A DNA stretch of 64,000 nucleotides from Nocardioides cavernae. GTDB taxonomy: Bacteria; Actinomycetota; Actinomycetes; Propionibacteriales; Nocardioidaceae. The position numbers and the translations under genes were made by a program. The stretch lies in the NCBI RefSeq assembly GCF_016907475.1, contig NZ_JAFBCA010000001.1, positions 1,612,001-1,676,000 on the forward strand, given 5' to 3'. The notes under the pieces were generated by a model that did not search any database, had not been told where the DNA came from, and worked only from the letters and a program-made list of their open reading frames with translations. Numbering within the stretch: the first letter of the stretch is position 1; each line of letters begins with the position of its first letter. Positions 37,167-46,256 of this stretch are shown here, piece by piece.

Positions 37167-39160
37167 GCCGGTTCCGCAAGTACGACGGCGGCGACCCGCT
37201 CGCCCCGCCCGTCGACCTCGCCGAGGCGCTCGACGCCATCGGCCAGGACGTCATGGCCGGCTACTCGCCGGAGCGCGCGATGCGCGAGTTCCTGCGGCGC
37301 GGGGGCACCGACCAGGCCGGCCTCGACGAGCTCGCCCGCCGCGTCGCCGAGCGGCGGCGCGAGATCCTGGAGCGCAACGACCTCGACGGCACGATGCGCG
37401 AGGTCAGGGAGCTCCTCGACAAGGCCGTCCTGGCCGAGCGCGGGCAGCTGGCCCGCGACATCACGCTGGACGACGGCGACCGCGCGTTCCGGGAGCTCAT
37501 GCTCGACAACCTGCCGTCCTCCACCCCGGCCGCGGTGGGCGAGCTGTCGTCGTACGACTGGAAGTCCTCGGAGGCGCGCGAGGCCTACGAGGAGATCAAG
37601 GACCTGCTCGGCCGCGAGCTCCTCGACCAGCGCTTCGCCGGCATGAAGGAGGCGCTCGAGGGCGCCACCGAGGAGGACCGGCAGGCCGTCCAGGAGATGC
37701 TCTCCGACCTCAACGACCTGCTGGAGAAGCACGCCGAAGGCGGCGTCACGGACGAGGAGTTCCGTGACTTCATGGACAAGCACGGCGACTTCTTCCCCGA
37801 CGACCCGCAGGACATGGACGAGCTGCTCGACTCGCTCGCCCAGCGCGCGGCCGCTGCCCAGCGGATGCTCAACTCGATGACGCCCGAGCAGCGCCAGGAG
37901 CTGATGGAGCTCTCGCAGCAGGCCTTCGGGTCGCCGCAGCTGATGGAGCAGCTCTCGCGGATGGACGCCAAGCTCCAGGCCCTGCGTCCCGGGGAGGACT
38001 GGTCGGGCTCGGAGGGCTTCGAGGGCGATCAGGGGATGGGCCTCGGCGACGGCACCGGCGCGCTGCAGGACCTCGCCCAGCTCGACGCCCTCGCCGACCA
38101 GCTCGCGCAGTCGCACCACGGCGCGCGGATGGACGACGTCGACCTCGACGCGCTCGCCGGGCAGCTCGGCCCGGACGCTGCCGTGGCGGCAAAGACCCTG
38201 CAGGAGCTCGAGCGGGCGCTGCGCGACAGCGGCTACCTCAAGCGTGGCTCCGACGGCGAGCTGCGGCTCTCGCCCAAGGCGATGCGCCAGCTCGGCAAGG
38301 CGCTGCTGCGCGACGTCGCGGAGCGGATGAGTGGCCGGTCCGGAGCACGGGAGACGCGTACGACGGGACTCGCGGGCGAGCGGTCCGGGGCGACCCGGCG
38401 CTGGGAGTTCGGCTCCACCGAGCCCTGGGACGTGCCGCGCACGATCACCAACGCCGTGCTCCGGGACGGCGGCGCCTCACCGGTGCGCATCCAGGTCGAC
38501 GACATCGAGGTGGTCGAGACCGAGGCCCGCACGCAGGCCGCGGTCGCGCTGCTGGTCGACACGTCCTTCTCGATGGCGATGGACGGCCGGTGGGTGCCGA
38601 TGAAGCGCACGGCGCTGGCGCTGCACCAGCTGGTCCGGTCCCGCTTCCGTGGCGACGACATCCAGCTGATCGCCTTCGGCCGCCACGCGCAGGTGATGGA
38701 GATCGAGGAGCTGACCGCCCTCGACGCGCGGTGGGACAAGGGCACCAACCTCCACCACGGCCTGCTGCTCGCCAACCGGTTCTTCCGCAAGCACCCCAAC
38801 GCCCAGCCCGTGCTGCTGGTGGTCACGGACGGCGAGCCGACGGCGCACCTCGAGCCCGACGGTGAGGTGTGGTTCTCCTACCCCCCGCACCCCCTGACGA
38901 TCGCCCACTCGGTGCGCGAGCTCGACGCCGCCGCGCGGCTGGGAGCGCAGACCACGTTCTTCCGGCTCGGCGAGGACCCCGGACTGGCGCGCTTCATCGA
39001 CTCGATGGCGCGCCGGGTCGACGGACGCATGGTCAGTCCCGAGCTCGACGACCTCGGTGCCGCGGTCGTCGGGTCCTACCTCGGCTCGCGTGGGCCGGCG
39101 TCGTCGTACCGCGAGCACTTCGGCGACTGGTACGGCGGCGGCCGGGGGTTCTGGGTCTGA
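37163..39160 (+). CDS. vWA-domain protein, partner of the MoxR-type ATPase
   Basis: 665 residues from GTG 37163 (VSRFRKYDGGDPLAPPVDLA); GTG 37130 is also possible. The N-terminal 430 residues are helical and highly charged, with many Glu/Asp/Leu-rich stretches (LLEKHAEGGVTDEEFRDFMD). The C-terminal vWA domain begins near residue 455 with the MIDAS motif VALLVDTSFSMAMDGRWVPM, followed by DKGTNLHHGL and VVTDGEPT. The MIDAS binds Mg and the ligand. The organisation copies magnesium-chelatase-like MoxR/vWA pairs; the target is unknown. Confidence 0.87.
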   Translation: MSRFRKYDGGDPLAPPVDLAEALDAIGQDVMAGYSPERAMREFLRRGGTDQAGLDELARRVAERRREILERNDLDGTMREVRELLDKAVLAERGQLARDITLDDGDRAFRELMLDNLPSSTPAAVGELSSYDWKSSEAREAYEEIKDLLGRELLDQRFAGMKEALEGATEEDRQAVQEMLSDLNDLLEKHAEGGVTDEEFRDFMDKHGDFFPDDPQDMDELLDSLAQRAAAAQRMLNSMTPEQRQELMELSQQAFGSPQLMEQLSRMDAKLQALRPGEDWSGSEGFEGDQGMGLGDGTGALQDLAQLDALADQLAQSHHGARMDDVDLDALAGQLGPDAAVAAKTLQELERALRDSGYLKRGSDGELRLSPKAMRQLGKALLRDVAERMSGRSGARETRTTGLAGERSGATRRWEFGSTEPWDVPRTITNAVLRDGGASPVRIQVDDIEVVETEARTQAAVALLVDTSFSMAMDGRWVPMKRTALALHQLVRSRFRGDDIQLIAFGRHAQVMEIEELTALDARWDKGTNLHHGLLLANRFFRKHPNAQPVLLVVTDGEPTAHLEPDGEVWFSYPPHPLTIAHSVRELDAAARLGAQTTFFRLGEDPGLARFIDSMARRVDGRMVSPELDDLGAAVVGSYLGSRGPASSYREHFGDWYGGGRGFWV

Positions 39161-39190
39161 GGTCTGGTGTGGGTCGGTCCGCGTCGTTGA

Positions 39191-39318
39191 AGGTGGCGGC
39201 AGGTTGCACGCGATGAGCGGCTTGCGGAGCAATGTGCCGCCACCTCTGGGCTCGCGGGGGTCGAGGTGGCGGCAGATCGCAACTGACGAGTGGCTTTCGG
39301 AGCAATGTGCCGCCACCA
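39191..39318. repeat. Two tandem 55-bp repeats with GGTGGCGGCA terminal inverted repeats
   Basis: Copies at 39191-39245 and 39264-39318 share about 80% identity, including GGAGCAATGTGCCGCCACC at the right end. Each copy begins with GGTGGCGGCA and ends with its exact complement TGCCGCCACC, so each can fold into a hairpin. They fill the gap between the vWA and VOC genes. No ORF or transposase is associated; a REP or MITE-like element is possible. Confidence 0.8.
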
Positions 39319-39373
39319 CGGCAGTCCGGGCGGGAGGCTGGCGTCCCCGACTCGGTCGCCGGAGACTGGCGAG

Positions 39374-39745
39374 ATGCCCCGACTCGTGCAGGTGGCGCAG
39401 CGCGCCACGGACTTCGCCGCCACGACCGCCTTCTACGCCGACCTGCTCGGCGTGGCGCCGGTCGCCACGTTCGACCCGCCGGGGCTCGCCTTCTTCGACC
39501 TCGACGGCGTCCGCCTGCTGATGGACCGGGGCGCGCCGTCGGCGCTGATCTACCTGCCCGTCGACGACATCGACGCGGCCGTCGCGGGCCTGCGGGAGAA
39601 GGGCGTCGAGATCACGGGTGAGCCGCACGTGATCTTCCGCCACGACGACGACACGCTCGGCCCCGCCGGCACCGACGAGTGGATGGCGTTCTTCACCGAC
39701 CCCGAGGGCAGCACCGTCGGTCTCGTCGAGCAGCGCCGGCGCTGA
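39374..39745 (+). CDS. VOC/glyoxalase-family protein
   Basis: 123 residues; VOC half-domains MPRLVQVAQRATDFAATTAF and EWMAFFTDPEGSTVGLVE. ATG 39374 is the only start that leaves the upstream repeats untranslated; the frame is open to 39290. Function unknown. It is convergent with the NTF2-like gene. Confidence 0.83.
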   Translation: MPRLVQVAQRATDFAATTAFYADLLGVAPVATFDPPGLAFFDLDGVRLLMDRGAPSALIYLPVDDIDAAVAGLREKGVEITGEPHVIFRHDDDTLGPAGTDEWMAFFTDPEGSTVGLVEQRRR

Positions 39746-39749
39746 TGCG

Positions 39750-40181
39750 TCAGCGGGGGTCGGCCGCCTCCAGCATCCTCAGCAGCTCGGCCCCCATGTG
39801 CTCGATGACCGCCTGGAGCGCCTTGGCCGGACGCACCATCACGGTGAAGTCGACGATCCGGCCCTCGGTGTCCCAGGTGATCATGTCGACGCCCGACACC
39901 TGCAGGCCGCCGACCTCGGTGCGGAACTGCAGCACCGCCGAGTCCGCGCCGAGCCACTCCCGCTCGTAGGCCAGCCCCGGCCCCAGGACGGTGAAGGCGG
40001 CGGTGAGGTAGCCGACGACGGTCTCGCGGCCCTCCTGGGGGGTGTGCACGGCCGGGCTGCGGAAGACCGCTTCCTCGGCGATGAGGTCGCGCAGCCCGGC
40101 GGGGTCGCGGCTCTCGACGACGGCGTGCCAGCGCGCGAGCGCCGCCTCTGACATGGGGGTGGCCTCGGTGGGTCGGGACAT
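39750..40181 (-). CDS. NTF2-like (SnoaL-type) protein
   Basis: About 143 residues; alpha+beta barrel pattern LARWHAVVESRDPAGLRDLI, AEEAVFRSPAVHTPQEGRET and VDMITWDTEGRIVDFTVMV. Such proteins bind small ligands or act as isomerases or cyclases; no catalytic assignment is possible. Start 40181 is favoured by CACGAT seven bases upstream; ATG 40154 (MSEAALARWH) with GAGG eight bases upstream is an equally plausible shorter start. It is divergent from the MFS gene. Confidence 0.8.
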   Translation of the reverse strand: MSRPTEATPMSEAALARWHAVVESRDPAGLRDLIAEEAVFRSPAVHTPQEGRETVVGYLTAAFTVLGPGLAYEREWLGADSAVLQFRTEVGGLQVSGVDMITWDTEGRIVDFTVMVRPAKALQAVIEHMGAELLRMLEAADPR

Positions 40182-40228
40182 GCGCGTCATCGTGCCACCG
40201 GGCACCCGCGGTCTGACAGGGTCACCCC

Positions 40229-41449
40229 GTGCACCTCCGTGACCTGCCCCGCATCGTGTGGGCGCTCGCAGCGGCGCGCTTCGTCTCCTCGGCGGCGTCC
40301 TTCACGATGCTGTTCCTCACCCTCTACCTCACCGGACCCCGCGACGTCGGGACGGCAACGGCGGGGCTCCTAGCCGGCTGCGTCGGGGTCGGGGCGCTCG
40401 CCGGCAACTTCACCGGAGGGCGGTGGGGCGACCGGCTCGGGCACCGGCGGGTGCTGCTCGCTGCGTCGAGCTCGGGCGGCCTGCTGCTGATGGCGGTCCC
40501 GCTTCTGCCGGTCTGGCTGCTCCCCGTCGTGCTGCCCGTGTGCGCGTACCTCCTCGCGACCGGGTCCCTCTCGGCGGGAGCCCTCTCGGCAACGGCCGTG
40601 CCGCGCGGTGAACGTCGTACGGCGGTCGCGGTGGCGCGCGCGTCGTCCAACGCCGGCTTCGTCGTTGGGCCGCCGCTCGGTGCACTCCTGGTGTCGTGGA
40701 GCTACGAGGCCATGTTCGTCGTCGACGGCCTCGTGGTGGTGCTGATCCGGCTCGTTCTCAGTCGGGTTCTCCCGCCCGACACGTCGACCCCCGCGGCCGC
40801 GCCGACGGACGGTGGGCTGTGGCGGTCGGTGCGTGCCGACCGCGCGCTGCTGGTGCTGCTGGTCGGCGTGGTGCTCGTCGACCTGGTCTACCGCCAGCTC
40901 TACTCGACGCTCCCGCTGCACCTGCGCGACCAGGGTCAGCCGGTGTGGCTGTACGCCACGGTCATCGCGGCCGGCTCGGCCCTGATCCTCGTGCTCGAGA
41001 TCCCGGTGACCCAGTGGCTCAGCGGTCGCGGCGCACTCGGAATCGTGGCGACGGGCTACGCCCTGGTCGGGGTCGGCACCGCGATGTTCGCCCTGCCAGT
41101 CACGCTCACGTCGGTGCTGCTCGCGATGGTGGTGCTCACCGTCGGCGAGATCCTCTACAAGACCACCGCGACCGCCCACGTCCTCGACCAGGCGCCCGAC
41201 CACCTCGTCGGGCAGTACCAGGGCCTCTACACGGGCGCCGCGACCAGCGGCACGCTGCTCGCAGCCCCCGTCGGGACAGCGGTGTACGCCGCCGCGCCCG
41301 CGCTGCTGTGGCCGCTGATGGCTACGGTCGCGATGGCCGCAGCGGCCTTCGTGCTGCTCGCCCGGCGCGTCGAGAGCCTCAGTCGGCGAAGCCCGGGAGC
41401 GACTCCTCGAGGATCTCCCGGAACGGCACAGCGGCCCCGAGCTGGCTGA
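40229..41449 (+). CDS. MFS transporter
   Basis: 406 residues from GTG 40229 with 12 predicted helices. The helix 2-3 loop carries NFTGGRWGDRLGHRRVLLA, the MFS signature, and the central linker is near residue 190 (PPDTSTPAAAPTDGG). It resembles drug/metabolite exporters of the DHA type, with no substrate assignable. CAGGGT lies six bases before the start. The last 71 bases overlap the convergent ABC1-kinase gene, giving a basic tail (RRSPGATPRGSPGTAQRPRA). Confidence 0.85.
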   Translation: MHLRDLPRIVWALAAARFVSSAASFTMLFLTLYLTGPRDVGTATAGLLAGCVGVGALAGNFTGGRWGDRLGHRRVLLAASSSGGLLLMAVPLLPVWLLPVVLPVCAYLLATGSLSAGALSATAVPRGERRTAVAVARASSNAGFVVGPPLGALLVSWSYEAMFVVDGLVVVLIRLVLSRVLPPDTSTPAAAPTDGGLWRSVRADRALLVLLVGVVLVDLVYRQLYSTLPLHLRDQGQPVWLYATVIAAGSALILVLEIPVTQWLSGRGALGIVATGYALVGVGTAMFALPVTLTSVLLAMVVLTVGEILYKTTATAHVLDQAPDHLVGQYQGLYTGAATSGTLLAAPVGTAVYAAAPALLWPLMATVAMAAAAFVLLARRVESLSRRSPGATPRGSPGTAQRPRAG

Positions 41450-42737
41450 GCAGGCCGAGAGCGCCGAGCCAGGTGCGGTGGATGAGGAGGTAGGACGTCG
41501 GCAGGTTGAGCTTGGTGGCGAGGGTGAAGGTCTCGGCGCGGGGGTCGTTGATGCGCTCGAACTGCGTGCGCATCCACTCGCGGGTGAAGGTGAAGCGTTC
41601 CTGGTCGGCCGGCTCGACGAACGGCGCGAGGTAGGCGAGCAGCATCGCGGGATCGACCTCGATGCGGTCCTTGATGAACCCCTCCTCGCGGAGACCGGCG
41701 ACCAGCGACTCCTCGTCGGACTCCAGCGCGATGCGGATCAGCCGGCCCATCGCCTCGGGGAGCTGCCCCTGCGGCAACCGGGCGACGGCACCGAAGTCCA
41801 GGACGCCGAGCCGGCCGAGGCCGCCGTCGGGCCCCGGGATGACGCGGTAGTTGCCCGGGTGCGGGTCGGCGTGGAGCATGCCGGTGCGTCGCGGCCCCTC
41901 GAAGAGGAACCGGACGAAGAGCTCGCCGTAGTGGTCGCGCTCCTCCTGGGTGCCGTCGCGGATGACCTGCGCGAGGGAGTAGGCGGAGTCGAGCCACTCG
42001 GTCACGAGCACCTCGGTGCCGACGGTGACGACCGCGGGAACGACGATGTCGGGGTGGTCGGCGAAGGCCTCGGCGTACGCCGCCTGCGCCTCCGCCTCGA
42101 GGTGGTAGTCGAGCTCGTCGGCCGCGCGGTCCTGCAGCTCCGCGACGAGCGGCTTCAGGTCGATGCCGGGGAAGACCGGCGCGACCCCGCGCGCGACGCG
42201 GGCGATCTGGCGGAGGTCGGACATCAGCGCCTCGCCGGCGCCGGGGTACTGCACCTTCACGGCGACCTCACGGTCCTCCGTCGACTCCGAGCCGCCCGCG
42301 TGGTCGCGCCAGCGGCCGCGGTGGACCTGCCCGATCGACGCGGCCGCCGTCGGGGCGCCGTCGAGCCAGACGAGCCGTTCGGACCAGTCGTCGCCGAGGT
42401 GCGCGGTCAGCTGCTCGCGCACGGTCGCCGTCGGCATCGGGGGAGCGGAGTCCTGCAGAGCGGTGAGGTGCTCCCGGTAGGGCGCGCTGACCTCCTCGGG
42501 CAGGGCTGACTCCAGCACGCTGAGGGCCTGGCCGAACTTCATCGCACCGCCCTTGAGCTCACCCAGGGTGCGGAAGAGCTGCTCGGCGGTGCGCTGCTGC
42601 ACCTCGGTGAGCACCGCGTCGGCGGGCTTGCCCCCGAGCCGCTTGCCCAGCCCCATCGCCTGACGGCCGGCATAGCCGAGCGGGAGCGCAGCGAGTCGGG
42701 CCGTGCGCGCGGCAGCCTTGCGGGGGAGCTCGGTCAT
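41379..42737 (-). CDS. ABC1/AarF (UbiB-like) atypical kinase
   Basis: 452 residues. The family KxGQ motif is in GGAMKFGQALSVLESALPEE; the A-rich loop is TAAASIGQVHRG, the ATP lysine VAVKVQYPG, and the catalytic loop MLHADPHPGNYR with LGVLDFGAV. UbiB-like proteins are ATPases/kinases linked to isoprenoid-quinone or lipid metabolism. GACAAT then GGAGGC precede ATG 42737; the same 12 bases precede msrA at 55713. The 3' end overlaps the convergent MFS gene. Confidence 0.9.
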   Translation of the reverse strand: MTELPRKAAARTARLAALPLGYAGRQAMGLGKRLGGKPADAVLTEVQQRTAEQLFRTLGELKGGAMKFGQALSVLESALPEEVSAPYREHLTALQDSAPPMPTATVREQLTAHLGDDWSERLVWLDGAPTAAASIGQVHRGRWRDHAGGSESTEDREVAVKVQYPGAGEALMSDLRQIARVARGVAPVFPGIDLKPLVAELQDRAADELDYHLEAEAQAAYAEAFADHPDIVVPAVVTVGTEVLVTEWLDSAYSLAQVIRDGTQEERDHYGELFVRFLFEGPRRTGMLHADPHPGNYRVIPGPDGGLGRLGVLDFGAVARLPQGQLPEAMGRLIRIALESDEESLVAGLREEGFIKDRIEVDPAMLLAYLAPFVEPADQERFTFTREWMRTQFERINDPRAETFTLATKLNLPTSYLLIHRTWLGALGLLSQLGAAVPFREILEESLPGFAD

Positions 42738-42887
42738 GCCTCCATTGTCCCGGTCGACGCAATCGGGTTGCCACACCCGTTCCGACGCGGCGCGCCACCC
42801 GCGGTGATTCCCTGGAAAGTGGGGCGTGACCCGGGGCAGGTCCGCTCGTTGGAGGACTGGACGACCTCGACCCCTCGGGAGGACAAC

Positions 42888-44363
42888 GTGCGACCCAAGA
42901 CCCTGCTCGCCTGTGCAGCGAGCGTGCTCGCCGCCACCGCCACCTTCGGCGTCGGCGCGACCGCGCCGGCCGCTGGACAGGCCACCGCCCCGGCCGCCGA
43001 CCGGGCCAACGTCTCCGACTTCCTCGCCGGGCAGCTGAGCGGGCTGACCGGGCGGACGACGGTGATGGTGCACGGCACCTCGATCACAGCTGCCCGCGAG
43101 GCCGTCGCGGCCACCGGGATGCGGAAGACCGGCGAGTTCACCAGGATCGGCGTCGTCATCGCCGACGCCACCCGCAGCCAGGTCGACGCCGTCCGCAGCC
43201 AGGGCGGAGTGACGTACGTCGAGGGCGGAGCCCAGCCGATCGACTTCTTTCAAGAGACCTCCAACACCGCGACCCGCGGTGCGGAGGCAGCCGCCACCCT
43301 CACCGGCGCCGACGGCACGCCGCTGACCGGCAGGGGCGTGAGCGTCGCGGTCATCGACTCCGGCGTTGACCCGACCCACCCCTACTTCAAGGAGGCCGAC
43401 GGCTCGAGCGCCGTCGTCGCCAACCTCAAGGCGCTGTGCGAGCCGCTGACCGAGACCTGCTCGGTGCAGCGCGTGCCCGCCTTCGTCGACACCGACACCC
43501 TCTCCGTCGGCGGCCACGGCACCCACGTCAGCGGCATCGTCGCCGGCCGCCCGACCACGCTGACCGACGGCGGCAAGCTGCAGGGCGCTGCCCCCGGCGC
43601 CAAGCTGGTGTCGATCTCGACCGGCGCGGGCATCGTGATCCTCGGTGCCGACTCCGCGCTCAACTGGGTGCTCGAGAACCACGAGGCGCCGTGCGGCGCC
43701 GGCGTACCTGCGTCGACCTGCCCCCCGATCAAGGTCACCAACAACTCCTACGGCCCGAGCGGCGGCGGCGAGTTCGACCCCGAGTCGGCCACGGTCAAGC
43801 TCCAGCGCGCGCTTGCGGCCGAGGGCGTCGTCACGGTCTGGGCTGCGGGCAACGACGGCGGCGACGGCTCGACGAGCCTGACCAACCCGCCCGGGCAGGA
43901 TCCCACCGGCGGCATCCTCTCGGTGGCCTCCTACTACGACCAGGACACCGGCACCCGCGACGGCGTCGTCTCCGAGTTCAGCTCGCGCGGCCTCGCCACC
44001 GACTCCTCGACGTGGCCCGACGTCTCGGCGCCCGGTGAGAACATCACCTCGTCGTGCCGCCTGTACCTGGCGATCTGCTCGACGGGCCTGGACTTCCGCA
44101 ACGGTCCCGGCGCGCTCGACATCGGCACCTTCAACACCATCAGCGGTACGTCGATGGCGGCACCGCACATCGCCGGGATCGTCGCCCAGCTGTTCCAGGC
44201 CGACCCGACCGCGACGCCCGCCGAGATCGAGCGGGCGCTGAAGGTCTCGGCGCACAAGTTCACCGACGGAGCGGCCTACCAGTCCGGTCCGGTCGGCACG
44301 ACGTCGTACGACAAGGGCCACGGCCTCGTCGACGTCGTGGCGGCAGTCGCGGCCCTGGGCTGA
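42888..44363 (+). CDS. Secreted subtilisin-family (S8) serine protease
   Basis: 491 residues from GTG 42888, preceded by GGGAGG. A Sec signal peptide (ACAASVLAATATFGVGATAP) and an inhibitor-like propeptide (residues about 40-115) precede the catalytic domain. The triad is Asp in VAVIDSGVDPTHP (about 156), His in GGHGTHVSGIVAG (about 209) and Ser in ISGTSMAAPHIAG (about 421), with the oxyanion Asn in WAAGNDGG. The open frame to 42768 is ignored. It is predicted to be an extracellular protease activated by propeptide removal. Confidence 0.92.
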   Translation: MRPKTLLACAASVLAATATFGVGATAPAAGQATAPAADRANVSDFLAGQLSGLTGRTTVMVHGTSITAAREAVAATGMRKTGEFTRIGVVIADATRSQVDAVRSQGGVTYVEGGAQPIDFFQETSNTATRGAEAAATLTGADGTPLTGRGVSVAVIDSGVDPTHPYFKEADGSSAVVANLKALCEPLTETCSVQRVPAFVDTDTLSVGGHGTHVSGIVAGRPTTLTDGGKLQGAAPGAKLVSISTGAGIVILGADSALNWVLENHEAPCGAGVPASTCPPIKVTNNSYGPSGGGEFDPESATVKLQRALAAEGVVTVWAAGNDGGDGSTSLTNPPGQDPTGGILSVASYYDQDTGTRDGVVSEFSSRGLATDSSTWPDVSAPGENITSSCRLYLAICSTGLDFRNGPGALDIGTFNTISGTSMAAPHIAGIVAQLFQADPTATPAEIERALKVSAHKFTDGAAYQSGPVGTTSYDKGHGLVDVVAAVAALG

Positions 44364-44435
44364 GCACGGGCCCGGCTCGGGGCTGAAACCAGACCCCTCC
44401 AGGGATGGCCGTCGCGCGACAGGGGTGCGGCGGTG

Positions 44436-44474
44436 CGAGGCGGGCGGAGGCCGTGGGGTCTTCCGCCCGCCTCG
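44436..44474 (+). terminator. Terminator-like hairpin after the protease gene
   Basis: CGAGGCGGGCGGA (44436-44448) and TCCGCCCGCCTCG (44462-44474) are perfect 13-base complements separated by 13 bases. It lies 73 bases after the protease stop. There is no T-tract. Confidence 0.6.
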
Positions 44475-44516
44475 GTGTCTGCCCGCCCGCGATCGGTTTG
44501 CTGGGAAGGTGGGGCC

Positions 44517-44801
44517 ATGGAGATCGAGTTCGCCGGCGAGGTGGTCGAGTGGCGCGGGCCGGCGCCGTTCTTCTTCGTCGCCCTCCCGCCGGACGCGGCC
44601 GACCTCGTCGACGATGTGAAGGCCGACGTCGTCTACTGGGGCGTGGTTCCGGTCCGTGCGTGGATCGGCGACACGGAGTTCACCACCGCGATGTTCCCCC
44701 GGGAGGACACGTGGTTCCTGCCGCTCAAGGTCGCCGTTCGTCGCGCCGAGGACGTCGACCTCGGCCAGGTCGTCGACGTCCGGATGCAGGTCGGTCGGTA
44801 G
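44517..44801 (+). CDS. DUF1905-family small protein
   Basis: 94 residues, beta-barrel-like: MEIEFAGEVVEWRGPAPFFF, VALPPDAADLVDDV and FTTAMFPREDTWFLPLKVAV match DUF1905. The family often precedes a YdeI-type domain; here it stands alone. GGGAAGG lies upstream of ATG 44517. Its stop abuts the stop of the convergent Pcs gene. Confidence 0.85.
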   Translation: MEIEFAGEVVEWRGPAPFFFVALPPDAADLVDDVKADVVYWGVVPVRAWIGDTEFTTAMFPREDTWFLPLKVAVRRAEDVDLGQVVDVRMQVGR

Positions 44802-45560
44802 TCACCCGGTGGCCGGCACGGGGCGACCGCGTCGGAGGGTCAGGTGGAGGCTGAGGGCGACGTAGTAGGCGACGTAGGCCACCGAGATCGCCAGCCAGAC
44901 CGGGCTGGGGTCGGGGAGCTGGGCGACCAGGACGGCGTACCCGATCAGCCAGATGCAGGTGAGGACGAGCGTGGTCGACTGCAGCGTGGAGGTGCGGGAC
45001 GGGTAGACGTAGCCGACCGGGACGAAGACGAGGACCGCGCAGACCAGCAGGACGGCGGCGACCGCGGTGGTCTGCAGGTCGAGGACCACGACGTAGAACG
45101 CGGCGATGTTCCAGTAGCTCGGGAAGCCGAGGAACAGGTGGTCGTCAGTCTTGGCGTCGACCCGGCAGAACTGGTAGGCCGAAGCGAGCAGCGGGATCAC
45201 CGCGAGGACCGTCGCCGAGGGGCCCTCGCCCAGGTACCCCGCGCTCCACAGCAGCAGCATCGGCATGAAGGCGTAGGTGATGTAGTCGACGATGTTGTCC
45301 AGGAGCGCGCCGTCGAACGACGGGGCGTGCCGCTTCACCTGGACGTACCGCGCGAGCATCCCGTCCGTGCCGTCGACGACCATGGCGACCAGGAAGAGCC
45401 ACAGCGCCCGGACGGTGTCGCCCTCCATGACGGCGACGAACATCAGGAACGCCAGCACGACACCGGAGGCGGTGTAGGCGTGCACCAGCCAGGCGGCGAC
45501 GGTGTGTCGACGCTGCGTCAGGGCAGCCACGCGACTCCTCGGGTAGGGCGAATCGTGCAT
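44802..45560 (-). CDS. pcs: Phosphatidylcholine synthase (CDP-alcohol phosphatidyltransferase)
   Basis: 252 residues with about eight hydrophobic segments. The CDP-alcohol phosphatidyltransferase motif is VVDGTDGMLARYVQVK followed by FDGALLDNIVDYITY. The DIVDYxTY extension, the early VHAYTASGVVLAFL segment and the size match bacterial phosphatidylcholine synthase, which joins choline directly to CDP-diacylglycerol. ATG 45560 has only a weak ribosome site; the frame extends to 45968 without family sequence. A choline-independent activity of a relative cannot be excluded. Confidence 0.82.
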   Translation of the reverse strand: MHDSPYPRSRVAALTQRRHTVAAWLVHAYTASGVVLAFLMFVAVMEGDTVRALWLFLVAMVVDGTDGMLARYVQVKRHAPSFDGALLDNIVDYITYAFMPMLLLWSAGYLGEGPSATVLAVIPLLASAYQFCRVDAKTDDHLFLGFPSYWNIAAFYVVVLDLQTTAVAAVLLVCAVLVFVPVGYVYPSRTSTLQSTTLVLTCIWLIGYAVLVAQLPDPSPVWLAISVAYVAYYVALSLHLTLRRGRPVPATG

Positions 45561-45672
45561 GAGAAGCGGATCATGCCAGTCCCAGGTGCGATCAGGGACA
45601 ACCTCGGCGCGCGTTGCCGCGTCTCCATGTATGTCCCCGTCCCGGGGCCCGACGACAGAATGGACCAACACC

Positions 45673-46215
45673 ATGCGTAGGACCTTCCTGAGCGCCGCGA
45701 CCCTGGCGGTCTCTGCCCTCGCCCTGACCCAGGCCCTTCCGGCCAACGCCGACGGCATCGGGGTCTCCGACCCGAAGGACCTCGGCCACGGGGTCGACCT
45801 CCGGTCGGTGGAGGTCGAGCACAAGAACGCCAACATCGTCGTCACCACGACCCACACCGACCTGAGGCCGTCGTACAAGACGGGCTCGTCGGGCTCGGTC
45901 TTCCTCGACACCGACCCCGACGACCGCGGCCCGGAGTACCTCTTCGCCGGCGGCTTCTTCCTCGGCACCGACTACAACCTGCTCAAGGTCGACGGCTTCT
46001 CGGACTCCTCGCCCGAGCCCGTCGAGGGCTCCTACCGGATGCGGGTCGACTACGACGCCGAGCAGGTCCGGTTCCGGATCTCCCGCGAGGCACTCGGGTC
46101 GCCCGAGGAGGTCCGGGTCGCCGTGCGCGTCGCCGGCACGCGTCCGGACGGCACCAACACCCCCACCGACTGGCTGGGCAAGCCGCGCAGCTTCACCGAC
46201 TGGGTCGCGCAGTAG
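45673..46215 (+). CDS. Secreted protein of unknown function
   Basis: 180 residues with a signal peptide (MRRTFLSAATLAVSALALTQ ... ANADG). The mature part is beta-rich: VDLRSVEVEHKNANIVVTTT, GSVFLDTDPDDRGPEYLF and YRMRVDYDAEQVRFRISREA. This looks like a single jelly-roll-type domain. No enzyme motif was found. It is divergent from pcs. Confidence 0.75.
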   Translation: MRRTFLSAATLAVSALALTQALPANADGIGVSDPKDLGHGVDLRSVEVEHKNANIVVTTTHTDLRPSYKTGSSGSVFLDTDPDDRGPEYLFAGGFFLGTDYNLLKVDGFSDSSPEPVEGSYRMRVDYDAEQVRFRISREALGSPEEVRVAVRVAGTRPDGTNTPTDWLGKPRSFTDWVAQ

Positions 46216-46256
46216 GCCGTCCGGAGCCCGTTGCGGCGGGCGACGTGGACGGCGAC

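Noticed and set aside
35579..38119. 846-codon minus-strand frame opposite the MoxR and vWA genes
   Set aside because: Antisense shadow; no motif, no ribosome site, and the plus strand encodes clear Walker and MIDAS motifs.
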